In this document: in pieces, positions 26,174-39,600 of the stretch
How positions within the stretch are numbered: position 1 is the stretch's first letter
Layout of the letters: the number at the start of each line of letters is the position of its first letter
Assembly: GCF_000524195.1 (NCBI RefSeq)
Contig: NW_020170418.1
Span: 364,336-428,335, forward strand
Origin: Echinococcus granulosus
Taxonomy: Eukaryota > Platyhelminthes > Cestoda > Cyclophyllidea > Taeniidae
Direction: 5' to 3'
Length of the DNA: 64,000 bases
Notes under the pieces: model-generated
What the model was told of the DNA's origin: nothing
Databases searched by the model: none
What the model saw: only the letters and a program-made list of their open reading frames with translations
Translations under genes and position numbers: made by a program

Positions 26174-27078
26174 CAGCCCTCCATACGGACGAATTTTCTT
26201 CCTTACGAAAGTTCAATGCAGTTGCATTTTAAATGCCAGTAGTTTTTCGAAATTGTGAAGATACTGAAGTATGGTTCCCGTACCAGTAATCTGTTTTCAC
26301 TACGAATTAATCAAACGAGGTGAAATTTGCGAAGTATCTAGTTTCAAAGTAGTATTGTTTAATTTTACAGAGCAAGAGTTTTGTGTTTTTGCCATTTCAA
26401 GCTAACCGGTCGAATAGTAGGGTCCAATCAGACAAGCGGCAACCGCCGTACCCGCTTTTTGACATAAAAACATTCGTGCACCAAAACTCCTCATAAATTT
26501 AAGTTTAACTTTTTTCTTCCAGATAACTTGGATCTTGCATAGAGGGATAGGAGAGGCCAACAGATGTGCACGATGTGTTACACTTTCCAAGCAATGCTCA
26601 CCCCCGCATTCGTCGGAAGTTAATATTTTTGTAAACCCTTTCAATCCTCCCTTTGTTGCGAAATGTACATAAACCACCAGTCTGCGTCAATAGGATCTCC
26701 ATTTTGCGCACCTACTTTGGTTACATCCAGCATACTGGTTGCCCATCAGTTGTGGAGTTGATGGTTTTACTCTCCCACTCTGATAAATGGTTATTAAAAG
26801 AGAACTTCGGTAGATTTTTTAAAGAAAACAAACTAAAAATGAGGACTTTAATTTTATCAAAATTTTTTAACTCGGTTAAACATATAACCAAGTGAATAGT
26901 GTGCCTTCATTTTAAAGCGGAAACATGTGTTTCATTTGACAACTAGTTGAACCAAGAATATGCGACTGAAGAAGAGTAACCATACTCTCCTGTGACAGTT
27001 GGAGTGCACTCTTCAGAATGATCATTTGTGTAAACGCCAAAATTTAGACGAAGGTGCTAAGAGTCATGGGACTTTCCA

Positions 27079-27254
27079 TGTAGCACCCCGAGACTTCTTT
27101 GAAGACAAGGAAAGGCATAGTACTCGGGCAGAGCATGCATTCCGACGTACAGAAGGAGTTGGGACTACTGGCATGGCCCGGAGGCCATACCACCCGGCTA
27201 AAGTACAGTGGTGGAGCCCCTAAATGGACCGTTACTAAAACCGCGAGTTATACA
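27079..27254 (+). repeat. Copy of the dispersed element
   Basis: Starts TGTAGCACCCCGAGACTTC and ends near TTATACA; contains GGCATAGTACTCGGGCAGAG and CTACTGGCATGGCCCGGAGG. No target duplication is obvious. Confidence 0.65.
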
Positions 27255-28648
27255 TGCATTTTACTGATGCATTAAATATTAAGATGGCGGACTTTTAATT
27301 TTCATTCTTGTTTTCCTTCCCCAAACCTTCACTGCGCAATGAATTCCTTCAATTCAAATGGCACCTTTCCAAGTGAAGCTGGTGGCATTAACCACTATCA
27401 CTTTCCGAAAGCACTGCAAAATTCAAGCCAAATTTTTGTATGTTAAGTGCCTCTCAGTAGTTGAGGTGGTAACAATTGCATTCTACTGGCTAGTTCTTAC
27501 TTACACTGCAGTAGTGATGGAAGAGAAGAAAACCAAAGCGCTCACAGTATATGGTAGATGTACTGGAAAGAATCGGAATTACGAATTAGGAAAATCACGT
27601 AACCTTTCTGCTACCATTATCCTCGTTGAACAATTTCAACGTGACTACATGCAAATGTTGAGTAACGGTGTAAAAAGTGGAAATACCATCTGCCGGTACA
27701 CAATGTGCAACACCATCTGTTCACGGGCATCCATCCATGCCATTACGTGTGACCGCAGAACAGGAGCATATGGGAATTCCCGCAAGTGAACAGTCTCCTC
27801 TGTAAAACGTATTATGCCAGAAAAAGTACTTCTAAAATTATGGAGCAGCAGCGCTCCTTTACGTTTCTAACATGCGTTGTCAGTTTTCTGATGCGGCCGG
27901 TTTAGTCCAAGACACCTCTACAGCATCAGCTGCCATAAACAAAGAGCTTGGATGATGGGGTGTACAAAATGTTTCGGAAGCGTCATTTCCTTTTCTTGAT
28001 AAATGGCTTGAAAATTTCATCCAATTTGGGCTTTCAGATGTCATGATAACAGTGGTCTAGAGGCCTCACGATGCTATTGTAGATACAAAACTAAAAAATC
28101 GCGGTCAATAATTTTGGTGTTTTATAAAACCCAGCAACCACAGCAATCTGGGCATGCAATCGCGCCACTCACTTTGCCGGCAAATTCCAACACACTTTAT
28201 GACAGTCTCACTGAGGTACAGTTGCACACGTGCGTAACCGAATGATGGATACGCGAGAGACTCGATGGAGCGTAATGGACTATAGCGAGTCCACGAGGGC
28301 TTGTCACGCGCACCCCTTATTGGACCGACTCAAACACCCTCGAGTGATGGAGGACGGCATCGCACTAACCAATGAAAATACCCTTTGCTGAAAGGCAATC
28401 TTAGGAGGCCGGCTCCTCATCATAAAGTTTTTCCCATAATTACGACCGGACTCGTGTGAGTTGCGCATACAAGCATCGCCATAAAAGCATTTGAGACACC
28501 GGTAAAATCAGTCCCTAAAAACCTTATTGTAGTGCTACCGGATATTTGCATATTCTTCATCTTGAGTTGCGAAATGGCGAAAAAGACATGACTAGGCCAG
28601 ACCTAGACAGTAAAGCGAAATTCCGATGATAATAAAGTGGGATCGGCT

Positions 28649-28663
28649 GGGGGGGGGGGGGGG
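28649..28663. repeat. Poly-G tract, 15 bases
   Basis: Uninterrupted G run followed by AAAGGGG. The C strand is read as Pro-rich in two spurious frames. Run length is prone to assembly error. Confidence 0.9.
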
Positions 28664-30130
28664 AAAGGGGAACCGACATGGATCTGAGTCCGTAGGCTGT
28701 CGGGACGCTGATGGCTGAATAAGGATAAGGGGAAGAGTGTAATACACATACCTCCACGTAGTAAATAGCTAGGTCTAGCAAAATCGAGGCACAGGACCTG
28801 CAAAATCTACTAACATAAAGCAGGTTTAGGCTTTGAAGAGATCTTTAACCGGAAGAAATTTTAGGCTCTTACTAATAAATGCACTAAGTAAAGTATTAGA
28901 ATTCACCCCATTTTACCATATCCCTTGTTACCTCCAGCCAATATTATTTCCGCTTGTCAAATTACGTTGATCTCCAGGGATATTTCGTCCAGCAAATTTA
29001 TGAAAATTATTCAAATGCATTAGTTAAATTTGGAAGTCTGAAAATAATTAGCTTTTGCGGCTTAAATCAAGCAGGTCTATATATAGCGCCCCAAGCCTTC
29101 GAGAAGGACTGGAGGTAACTAGCCTACCCCTAAGAACATGCTCAGAGAGACCGAAGTACCCGTGTGGTGAAATATACAGTTAAACCATTTACTGCACACT
29201 TTATGCAAGGACTGCGATGAGTGTTTCACCTTTGTTCTCTATTATTACTGTCAATGAAGTGTGCAGCATACTTACATGCGAGACTTCATATTTTCGGAGG
29301 ATTCAATGAACTGCATAGTTAACTAATTAGCGCAGTTGGTCGGGTAGCAGGCCCTTATACCCCCAGAAATAACGAACCCTTGCGAACAAAACAGCAGGAG
29401 AAACTGTAACAATTTGGCTAAGTGGGAGATTATGTCACAGAGACATTGTTTTTGGAACGCTTTCGTATTACATGGTACAGCTTCCAGCTGGAGTAAGGCC
29501 CGACTCCGCTAATACAGCCTCACAAAGTAGGTATAATAATGCTTGGGAAATAGTGGTAAAATTCTACACAGCAACATTTTTTACATCTCTCTGTTAATGG
29601 TAGGAATGCATATGCAGGTAAATTATTTAGCACGCATAGCAAAAAAGTCGTAAAATTAATGAGGTCAATGAATGTGTTTAAAATCCCACGGAGACCTGCA
29701 GGAGGCAAATGTGTTTCTTGTACGAGCACGCTTGAGCTTGAGAAAATATTTTATGTAGTTTTAAAAGGCCTGATTGACAATAAAGTTGACAATGCTTGGG
29801 GAGTATTTCCAAAAAATAAGGCGAAGTTAATTGTCTAAACTTCTAAAATTGCCTTTTTTATGTTCCTTAGTTTTGGGAAATATAACCGTAAAAATAGTAC
29901 TTTGACCACAGCTAGGTAATTTTTATCGCTAACGCCAAACTATGTGCTTTGAAAAAGTGACTGTTTAAAAATATAAACGTATTCGCGTTTACGCATAGCT
30001 ACAGTTGGTATTTACCATACGCATAGGCCAAAAACTTTCATACTTTTCATCAGACGGTAGATTTAGGCATTACCCTTAGGATCTTTCTTTTGGTCAGTCA
30101 GTCAGTCAATTTGTCGTGTCTTAACTGTTG

Positions 30131-30291
30131 TTTTAACTCTCGGTTTCGGTAACGGGCCAATTTGACCCTCCCTCGGGCAGCCCGGCCTCCGGACCACGCC
30201 AGTGGCCTGAATCCCTTCTGTATGTGGACAATGCATATCCTGACCGAATATTATGCCTTCTTTGAATTTCAGGGATTTCTTAGGGTACTAA
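30131..30291 (-). repeat. Diverged copy of the dispersed element
   Basis: Reverse orientation: TTTTAACTCTCGGTTTCGGT at one end, GGCCTCCGGACCACGCCAGT in the middle, TATTATGCCTTCTTTGAATT near the other end. Confidence 0.6.
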
Positions 30292-32484
30292 ACTGATGGT
30301 AGCGGAAAGCACAGATGTTGAAGCATTCACCAACCGCCTATGTGTTCCGCTCTTTGGACGCGCCAATCCACCAATTGGTTCTGTTCAGACGCAGCATCCA
30401 AGTTTAACAGGAAAGTGTGAGGGGAAAAAAATGATGTTCCACCAAATGATGTAGAATAGCAGCAGAGCTTAAAAGCCACTTTAAATAGAAATTAACTGAT
30501 ATAACAGCGACTTAAATACCTTCACTAAGGACAAGGTGATTTGGTAAGGAACAGGTCTAAGCAAAGTTGTTGTGGTGGTTTAAAGCAAACTGCCTTTTAT
30601 TATTAGAAGTTTATTTTGTGAATTTCTATTAATAACTACTCCCGCAAACATTAATTAAGAAAAGTGGTTCAGTAGATGGAACACTTCCTCATGCAAGGGC
30701 TCTGCCAATGAGCTCTGCGTTGGGGTAGAAAACCCGCCCGCAATGTTTGAAGTTCGCGTGCTTTACAAGTAGGCAAAATGAGGAGTCGAACTGCAGTCCA
30801 ACAATTGTACTAGAAGGACTAGCAGAAATGAAAATGAATTGTTCACAAAAATATTAGACAATGAGAATCTCACAAACGAGGCCGATTAGACTTCCGGCAT
30901 CATTTTCACTGCGCTTCCTCCCAGATTTTGCATTCAAGCATGATTTACATTTGCATTTCCTCAGATCTGAAAGAAAAGATATCTCAAAAGTGTCTCAGAA
31001 CTAATTAAGAGGAAATTGAAAGAGAGGAAAGTTTGGGGCTTACGCAGGTGCGTGCTGCGCAAAAACAAAATAAAACTAGTTCTAGTCTGATTTTTCATTT
31101 TGATAAAAAGTATTGGTAATGTCATGACGGTTACTTGACTAAGTGGTCATGTGCAATTTTTGGTCACTTATCTTCTTAATTTGTGGATATTCTGACATCT
31201 ACAGGACACTGGTTGCCTTAACAACGTAATTCCCAAGTCAGCTGCGAACAATGTTGAAACACACTAGCTGTCATTAGAAAAAAAAATAAAAATCAACAAG
31301 ATTACAACTTTGAACAAGTCAGTGGACTTATTTAACCACTTTAGCTTATAATTTACCACACGGCCAGCAGCCGCATCGGTCAATGGAGCTGGTCTAATTT
31401 CAGTAGCCAGTGATGGACGTATTTATTTTACCAAAGAGTGCTTTAACTGCTTCAAGAAATATGCCATGTAACAGCAACATAGATTTACTTGAAGCCTTCC
31501 AAAAAGAATCTAACATTACAGGGGTAAAGGATGATTACTCTTTGTACTCACCATTCACCAGGACCTTCGAAGATCATAACGGCTCCTTAAAGAGCGGTGA
31601 ATATGATTTGGTTTGATCCTTTCTTTTGCTTCAGATGGAGGCACCCGTAGCTGCGCTCTTCAGCAGCCATTCGCTTGTTCACCATGCGGTCCCACACTAC
31701 TTGGACGAATCGGCGACGACTAAAATACTTTACACTATATGGAGTAAGGAGGATGTTGAGACTGTAAGAAGTCACATTTTGTTGCTGGCCCGAATGTGAG
31801 CCTGGCAACATGAAGCATTGAAGACAGTCTTGGGCTCATAGAGTTCCTTTAACGTGTTTTACGAAAAATAACCCTCCTTCCTTTTCTTTCAAAGGTGCCG
31901 TAGACTTGACTATTATAATTCAATTTTAAATTCTTTTAAATGGAAAGTTAATCATACAAACGAATGTAAGAAATACTAAAGAAAATCTAAATATGTAGTC
32001 TTAATACAAGACTGCCATCATTGTGACATTCCGCTAGTAGTATTTATAAAGCAGAAATTTTCAATTAATTCATGTAGGTATCCTTACCCCTTCCAGATTG
32101 TTGTGCTTCCCTTTGCAACTCCTACTGAGGTCGGAATACCTCACATTGCCCATTTCAAACATGTTTGTATGGAGATGCATTTATGCCTGCTCAATCTGAA
32201 ATGTGTCACATTTCACTTAATCCAGTAAGAATGCGTATTTGACCAACTATTCCCCTTGTTCTCACATTTTCCATCATAAGATGGTTTACTCCAACGAATT
32301 TACCCAACTTTATATTAGTGATCCTCAGAAAACGGCAGTGCTGTCGCCTAATTTTGGCTAAGTGTTCTTCATGCCCTCCAGATGCAGTAGTTTTTGAAGA
32401 ATAATGTGAAAAAATAAACCTTTTACAATATGTCCATTCTTTTAGTCGGTCGACTTTATCCTCTTGGCGTAAATTTGCGTTAGC

Positions 32485-32636
32485 GATATAGCGCTCCAAG
32501 ACTTTTGCTGAAGACGAAAGAAGACAATGCTAGGGGAGAACAATGTATTGCCGACGTACAGTAGGGCTTGGACTACTGGCATAGCCTGGAGGCCGGGCCT
32601 TCCAGTGGTGGAGCCTCTAAGTGAGAGTCAAGCAAT
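32485..32636 (+). repeat. Diverged copy of the dispersed element
   Basis: GCTGAAGACGAAAGAAGACA, ATTGCCGACGTACAGTAGGG and GACTACTGGCATAGCCTGGA match the family; the 3' third is shortened. Confidence 0.6.
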
Positions 32637-35600
32637 TTACGTATTACAAATAAGATTTTCCGAGGAATTGGCGCCCTAATGGTAATTTATTCGAGTCCTG
32701 ATGATCCCTAAAACACTCAAGCTTAAGGCATTTTATACGATTCGCAAAGGCAGTCGAAGATAAATCACCGTAAATGAATCAATAGATCATTCTTGGCATT
32801 GTTTTGCGACCATATCAAAAGTGCTTCGAGTTTAATACCGCTTCTGTCTCATTGATGCCTTTGAGTTAGTTGGCTAGCTTATACTAACGGAATAGTTTGA
32901 TAGTTGGAAATAACCGAAAGCGAATTCAGGCAAGCAATAAATTGTTAACCACACAAATTCCTTCGAATACATGGAAGAACTAAAAGTATAACCTTTTTGA
33001 AGCATCGGTTCAGAGAACTAAAATTTAAACCCAATTTGTTACAGCGAACACTACGAAGTGAGAGATTAGACGCAGTTACAACTTTACTACTTGGAATCAA
33101 CATGGCTATCAACGCAGGTAGAGATTCCATTATTAAAAATTTACAAGTAGTAAAGGCGCTCAAACGTTCAACAAATACCATTTTTTATGGCACAGCAGAA
33201 AAATATGCTTGAAGAAAACATTTGATTGAAATTCCCTCGTACTGGTTTGAGTAAGGCCTTTTATTTCTGATGTGTGCTAAAAATTGCTCAACCAAACACT
33301 TGGAATGGAATTCGCACTGCTCATCAATAAAAATTCGAGTGGTTATTCGCACCAAAGGCAGTAAAATTACACTTTTTGTAAAAGAGAGGGTGTTAAAATT
33401 ATTTTCTTCGTCTAACCTTCAATGGGGTTTATAAACAGTCAAACAATCTCATTAGGAAAAGAGCAAAGTACAAGCCCTAACGAGGTCGAAGTCAATGAGC
33501 AAGTTATTATCGGCAAGAAAAGTCACTCTCAATGTCCTGTCACTGCTTGACATGCACTCCCAACTAATTGGTTCGCGCAATTAGGTGGAACTGCAAGCTC
33601 AACTCCCTTGACAAGCCCAAATGACTGGGATGTCAGGCAGCGCTTCCTGCGCGCATAATTCACCAAAACCTGAACCAATGCAACTCGTCGTCAAACCTGA
33701 TGTACTTATTGAGAAAATAGAAGTACTTTACAGGCGTGTTAACTTTTTTACAAAAAAAGAGTTGTACATAAGATGTCAATGGTCAGTGGGATGAATGCAA
33801 AATCGCTTAATGAGATTGTTCCCCACCTTCGATCAAACCGACAATGCATTTTGATAAATCCACTTTAAAAGTGATTGAATTAGTGCATTAAGTGGCGGTT
33901 TCACTAAAATGACTCCATTAAGTCATATCAGTGGTTTTGCAGGGCGGTTGTGGAGGTAAGTAGGCCTTTCGAAGTTGGCAACTTGGCGACAAAATGATTC
34001 ACGTGGGACGTCAAAGATCTAACAGCATTTGGAAAATAACGAGAAAACCGCAAAATTAAACGCAAAATAACGATTCAGCTAATCAGTTTAAAAGGCAAAA
34101 CTCCAAAAAATCGAAATTGTGTAATTGATTCGGACAAGTTAAAAAAGTAGGGGAGTGGCTTAGGCGGAGAGAAATGGTTAATAGTCTTCGGTTAAAAAAT
34201 GCCATTCATATTATCACGTGGATATTTAATCAAACGAAACTACAAAAGTAAAACCTCCTTCATTAATGAAACGTCAGAATAATACCCTTTATCGCATAGA
34301 AGTCCGCACCATTCTAACTTATTTTCAAATAGGTTAAAGTGCCTAAGTGGGAAGGTTTGAGATGGAGGATTTTCTTGGAAGTGTATCAATAAACTGTTTG
34401 GTGATCCAAAATGGTGACACGGTCTAAAATTGGATGCGGCAGATCTAACCGATTAAGCGACGCTGAAATCCAGTTCGTACTTTTTGGAAGATGCTTTTAG
34501 ATCCGATTAAAGGCGAAATATCGGCGACAAAACTACCTACGAGGTAAGATTTCACTAGACATTTTCGTCGATCCAGCACGTTAAAGTAGCCGCGATTAAA
34601 GCGCTTTTCACCGCATTTCTTAACAAGCATCATCTTGTAACATTTTCCAACATGAGAGCAGAATTGAAAAGTCACCAAAGTAGCAATGATGCCTTGCGTG
34701 TTGAAATCTGTACGGGAATTTGGACGTGCTAAATGTAAGCAGTAATAGAGTCGAAAAGATTCTAAAAATGTTGGAGTTAAGTATTGTTATGCATTTATAA
34801 ATTGCGGTGTGTCGACTGAATGCAGTGATTGAAAAGACCAAAAAATGAGAAATCTGGTTTCGCTTCTTACTTGCAAACTTGCTTATGCCAAAGGCCCTTT
34901 CCAGCACTGTAGACTACTGATAGTGATTATGGAATTAATTAAAAATTAAAAATGACTATATCCTAGGGCTCGGCCTATTTTTGCATGACCATAAATTAAA
35001 GGCTTATAGGTATGAAGTAAAAAAGACTTCCGATCTATCGAAAGGCAGGATTACAGCATACGAGAATTTGGAATCAAGAGTAACGACTTAATGTCCATAT
35101 TGACTCGTATAAAGTGATGCAATGATGTTGAGGTCCTGTGAATCACCCCTGTCAGGGTAGGTAAAACTGAGATGGAGGCAGCGAATGAGTGCTTTTGTTG
35201 AATGCAGGACGCCTTCACTAATAAGTTTTCGAAGGTAAACTGAACTCATTTAGGTTGGATCTACAGAGAAGTGACTCATCGAAATTCTGCCCACAAACAA
35301 CTGCACCTGTGATTAAAATAGACTTCACTTGTTGTTACTATGCTTTTTGAAGGAATAGGTTTGCTTGTTACCTTGGCGTGACATTATCAACACGGAGTGT
35401 ATAAGATTATTTGGGCAGTTTGAACTAAGTCGTGATTTATAACAATCTGACCCAAAAGGCTACAGTCGAAACAGTGTGCTGCTCCTATCCAACCGGAAAA
35501 TCCTCTTGTACCGAATCAGAAATTGAATGTGGTCTAAAGCACTTACAGAAAGGACCCTGCATAAATTTACCCCAAATGGAGTTGCTTAAGGCTCCTATAC

Positions 35601-35972
35601 AAGACTGGTCAGCACGACGGAACTGTGTCCGTGTTTATCCGAACTTTTTAGTCAGCAAATCGCTTATGGCATTGTCTACTAGGCAAGGGTGACTTTAGTG
35701 GAGGGAATTTGAACAGCTACGGCAATGCTACAAAATGAGGCTCTAGACAATGCGATCACAATCGCTACCTATACTTGGCTTGAGTGAAAATAGGCTCTCG
35801 TAAATTTTGCCAAAAATTTCCATTTCTTGGACCATTCATGATCACATTTTTACCTACCGCATTATCTAGAACACCTTCACACTGTGGAATTGTATGCACC
35901 ATTTGTTGGGCCTAGGAATCGGAACTTTTTTACCAAACAAATGGGATGGATTCTATTAACGCATCCTCACAG

Positions 35973-36094
35973 GTGCCATTTTCACCAATGTGGTTACTGC
36001 ACTAGCAATTCCCACCATTGGTCGAGTCCAATTAAAAAAAGAACACACGATTTTACAGACTGTGGAGACCATTTACAACCTTGATGGTTACCTT
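35973..36094 (+). other. Possible orphan exon encoding a membrane-like segment
   Basis: Bounded by an acceptor (TCCTCACAG|GT) and a strong donor (CTT|GTAAGA). In one frame it reads as a hydrophobic stretch (AIFTNVVTALAIPTIGR) then a polar helix (KKEHTILQTVETIYNL). No partner exon was found and no family recognised, so chance is quite possible. Confidence 0.2.
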
Positions 36095-36555
36095 GTAAGA
36101 TTGAAATAAAGTTTGCAGACTTGAGCCACCCTTGACCAAAATGGTCGACTAACGGAGGTGAGGAGATGTTCCGAGTCTGACTGAACGCCAATCGAGTTCA
36201 CCTGACTTTGAAATTTCATCTAATCACTGTAATGTGAAAAGCCAATAAAACCACACGGCTTGACCACTTTAGCCAGCAAAAATTGGGACTGGACAAATAA
36301 ACTATTAATGCAGTCTAGAATCCAAATCTCCCACACCGCGATGCTGAGCTCTTACGAGATGAGGAGGGAAAAGCCACTCACTAGCAGTAGCGCAGTCAAT
36401 AGTCAGAAAAAACACCCAAAACTGGACGCCAGTAACAGTCAGCTACATGTGTGCTTTGGGCCAACTCAGAGTTCTAAACATTTCCTAAATGCACACTACT
36501 TAGGAATCGCAAATTAAAAACACGATGAAGCAAAAAACGGTGATACAAAAGAGGT

Positions 36556-36561
36556 TTTATT
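36556..36561 (-). promoter_or_regulatory. Polyadenylation signal AATAAA for BUB3
   Basis: TTTATT on the + strand, 98 nt downstream of the BUB3 stop; the nearest canonical hexamer. Confidence 0.55.
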
Positions 36562-36659
36562 AAATGCTCGCGTACACGCTCCACATATTAATATTAAAAC
36601 AGCAAAAGTGGATATGCGCAATACAACAAAATTGTGCTTCGTTTAGTGTTTTTCGTGCT

Positions 36660-39600
36660 TTAGTAACGAGTAGGAGGGACGGTTGGAGGGGCTGAGATAG
36701 TGGCACCGCCGGAAGCTGAGTTGGCTGGTGCCATGTTTTTGCGCCGCACCTCCGAGTCGGCCACCGAGCGAATGTAGATGGCTGGTGCGGGCACGTTGGG
36801 GATTTCACCATTCTCATAGAGGTAGGATACTCCGATCGCTAATTGTGTGCCATCCTCGCAGAAGTCGAGACTGCTTATTGTTGTGGAGTATTTCTCAAAC
36901 TGAGCCAACCACTTGCGGTTGAATCCATCCCATGTGTTCACCATGCCATCCGATCCACCTATTTAGTCAAAAATAGTTTAGAAGTCTGCTCCTTCGCTCT
37001 AACTGGAAACTGTCACGGGATGGTTAGCACTCTTATTATCAGAAATTCTACGTTCATCGCCGCAATTAATTGACTTTAATTACATCGCAAAAATTCAGGC
37101 ACTGACAAGTCGATAAGGCAACCAGCACAGGTCTCGGGAACTGACAGGAGAGAGGGAAAACAAATATTTCAATGCGGTCTACATAAAGCCACTGTCCTAA
37201 GCGCTTTTCCTCCATATTTAAGTTTGTTAGAGATAAGTAGAAAAGTTAACTCTGATTTCGGAGATATCGCCCCTAGCAGTTCGTGGGGCACGACACGTTC
37301 GTATAAAGGAACATGTTTATGGATGAAAAAGACTGTTTACTCTCGACCACTTTGGAATAAAAACAGTCATTAAATTTTCTTGCAAATACTGGTAAAAGAA
37401 CGTGACTCTCAGCATGTGCATACACGCGATTTAAAAGTTCGATAGCACGAACCGATTGTATGTAACCGCAAAATCGCTCTCTGCTTTCCCCGAAGAAGAA
37501 TTAGAGGTGAAAAACGTTTACCCAGTGTTTCAAGAAGTGACTAGAGGCCGCTTACCTGTAGCGAAAGTGTTGTAGCGTTGATGGAATGAGATTGCCGTTA
37601 CAGGGTAGATCACTTCACGGTTCTCTTCCTTCTTGCGGTGACATTTAAAGACGTACGATTTCTTTTGAGATTCCTGACTCTTGTCAAACATACGCACCGC
37701 AACGCGACCTAAAACAAATAACGTCTGCAAGCAGTCAAAATGGGGCAATTATAAATTTATTAACTTTACTCGATCTAGGGCATCAACTGACGCCAATGAG
37801 AACAATCACCAATACTTCGGCCGATTGAAAACGATAATCACGTAAATAGGCAACGAAATGTACACTTCCTCGCCTTTACACCCAGCACCATGTAAAGTGC
37901 CGCACAGTGTTTAAACAAAGAGCAAGATATAAAAAGGTAGATTAACATAGACGGGGAAAGTGGGGCTTCCGTAAGTCGACGTAAATCATGGGGGAACAGT
38001 GATTTGTACTTGTGGGCACGCCAACTTGGTTTGTTCAAAGTCGCAACGTTCCAATGGTGTTGTAGACAAAAAGTTTTGAAAGACCATGTGTTTAAAGAAA
38101 GTGTGGCCTCATCTTCGCATTAAAACCGCCTCGGAGAACACGAATACGAATGTAAACATTAAAGAGCACTATAGAATTTCCAAATGACACCCGTCTACAA
38201 ACACATAAGTAAAAGCGGCACTTATTTTTGTGCCACTTTGCGGTGCATAGTTCGTGGCATAAAAAATCTTCCAAGTAGCAGGTCGACTTCTCAGGAGATT
38301 CCTTTAACTGAACAAGTTTCACGAATCAACTTCAGGGAATAAAATTTTGCAAGAGCTGTTACGATCCGTAGAAATAATAATCCATTTCAAGAGTCCTCGT
38401 TTATTGATGTGGAGCCTTCCCGCCCTTGATAGATTAGCTCGAACATGAAATGAGTGATTGGGATGCTTGTATAAATTAAAATTCTAGGACGTGGCTGCTG
38501 GCACAGCCAAGTGACACCTGCTTTACGAACTCTATGCAAAAAAACGGGACATGAAAACATTAATTTTCGTTGTTTATAAAATGCTAGTGATTAATGGCAC
38601 GATAACGATAAAAACAGAGCTGTGCAGCAAAAAACAAATTCATGCGAACTTGACTGGTCAGAGAGGACGAGTAAGTCAACAAGGACTCCTAAGCCAATGC
38701 ACGCCATAAAGCGCTTTCTGCAAACGAATTCAATGTCTATTATAAAATTCCGCGGCAGAAAGCTGAAAGTTCATGATCGTAGATACGTTATGGTGAGGTG
38801 CATCAAAGAAACCCTAAGGAGGTATTTTGATGTGTAAAGTCGATCACTAAGTGGAAAATCTCGAAGTTTTAGCAAAAGGAAATCAAAATTTCAAATGCAC
38901 GCTACGCTATTAGAATCATACCGCGCTTGTACATTAAAATTGCAGTCAGAAATAGATGAAGTTGGACCTCCAGAATCCTGCTTAAGTTCTTATAATTAAG
39001 GCATCTTAGCTAAATATATGTGTGGCTCCTAGGTGGCTGCACCCAGAGATAATAAGCTATAAATGAATGAGACGACCAGCGAAATTCAACTAGGGGTACA
39101 GATTTTGAGGTCAGGTAGGGGGAATGGACGAGCATAAGGTGCATCCAAAAATGGAAAGGAATTCTTTTCTTAGAAGAAGTGAAGGTAAGGAACCGGAAGT
39201 ATGACTTGTACCTAGTATAAAACGCCCGCTAGAAGCTTAATCGCATGGAGCCCTTAGACAGGACATTCAGAATGCAGACTTTCTCACAGGCAAGAACGCG
39301 ATTAGTTGATTAGTAATGCCTCTTGGACTGGCCGTCAAATTTACAAAATGTCAGTGTTGTTCGAGGAACTGTGTTGTGTGCGTCAAAAGGAAAGTGAACC
39401 GAGCGACTTAAACATTCCCCAATGGCGATAATCAATTATAGTAACAGCGATTCTATATGAGGCATGAATGACAAATTACGATGCGGCAATACGTATTTGC
39501 TCTTTTCACAAGCCTAATATCAAGGAGGACCGCATCATGTATGAAATGTTAAAGCCAAGTCAATTGTTCACCTGATGTTTTGCGCGCTACATAATGAGAG

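Larger units (their letters stand above)
26174..36555. other. Gene-poor interval between B56 and BUB3
   Basis: Contains three repeat copies (27079, 30131, 32485), a G-run and several unrecognised frames. The longest is 143 codons at 27358-27789 (+), with a hydrophobic patch near its middle but no known domain. 28200-28480 is CpG-rich without a frame. I see no gene I can support. Confidence 0.5.

Noticed and set aside
28557..28803. Proline-rich reverse-strand frames
   Set aside because: The proline run is just translation of the 15-base poly-G tract.
29325..29395. tRNA-like sequence with TTAGCGCAGTTGGT resembling an A box
   Set aside because: No matching T-arm (GGTTCGANNCC) or acceptor pairing could be found; at best a tRNA-derived fragment.
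31633..31800. Acceptor at 31633 giving an alternative B56 tail
   Set aside because: It would add only RWRHP and a stop after a 6-kb intron; the 25.9-kb exon is closer and has a poly(A) signal.
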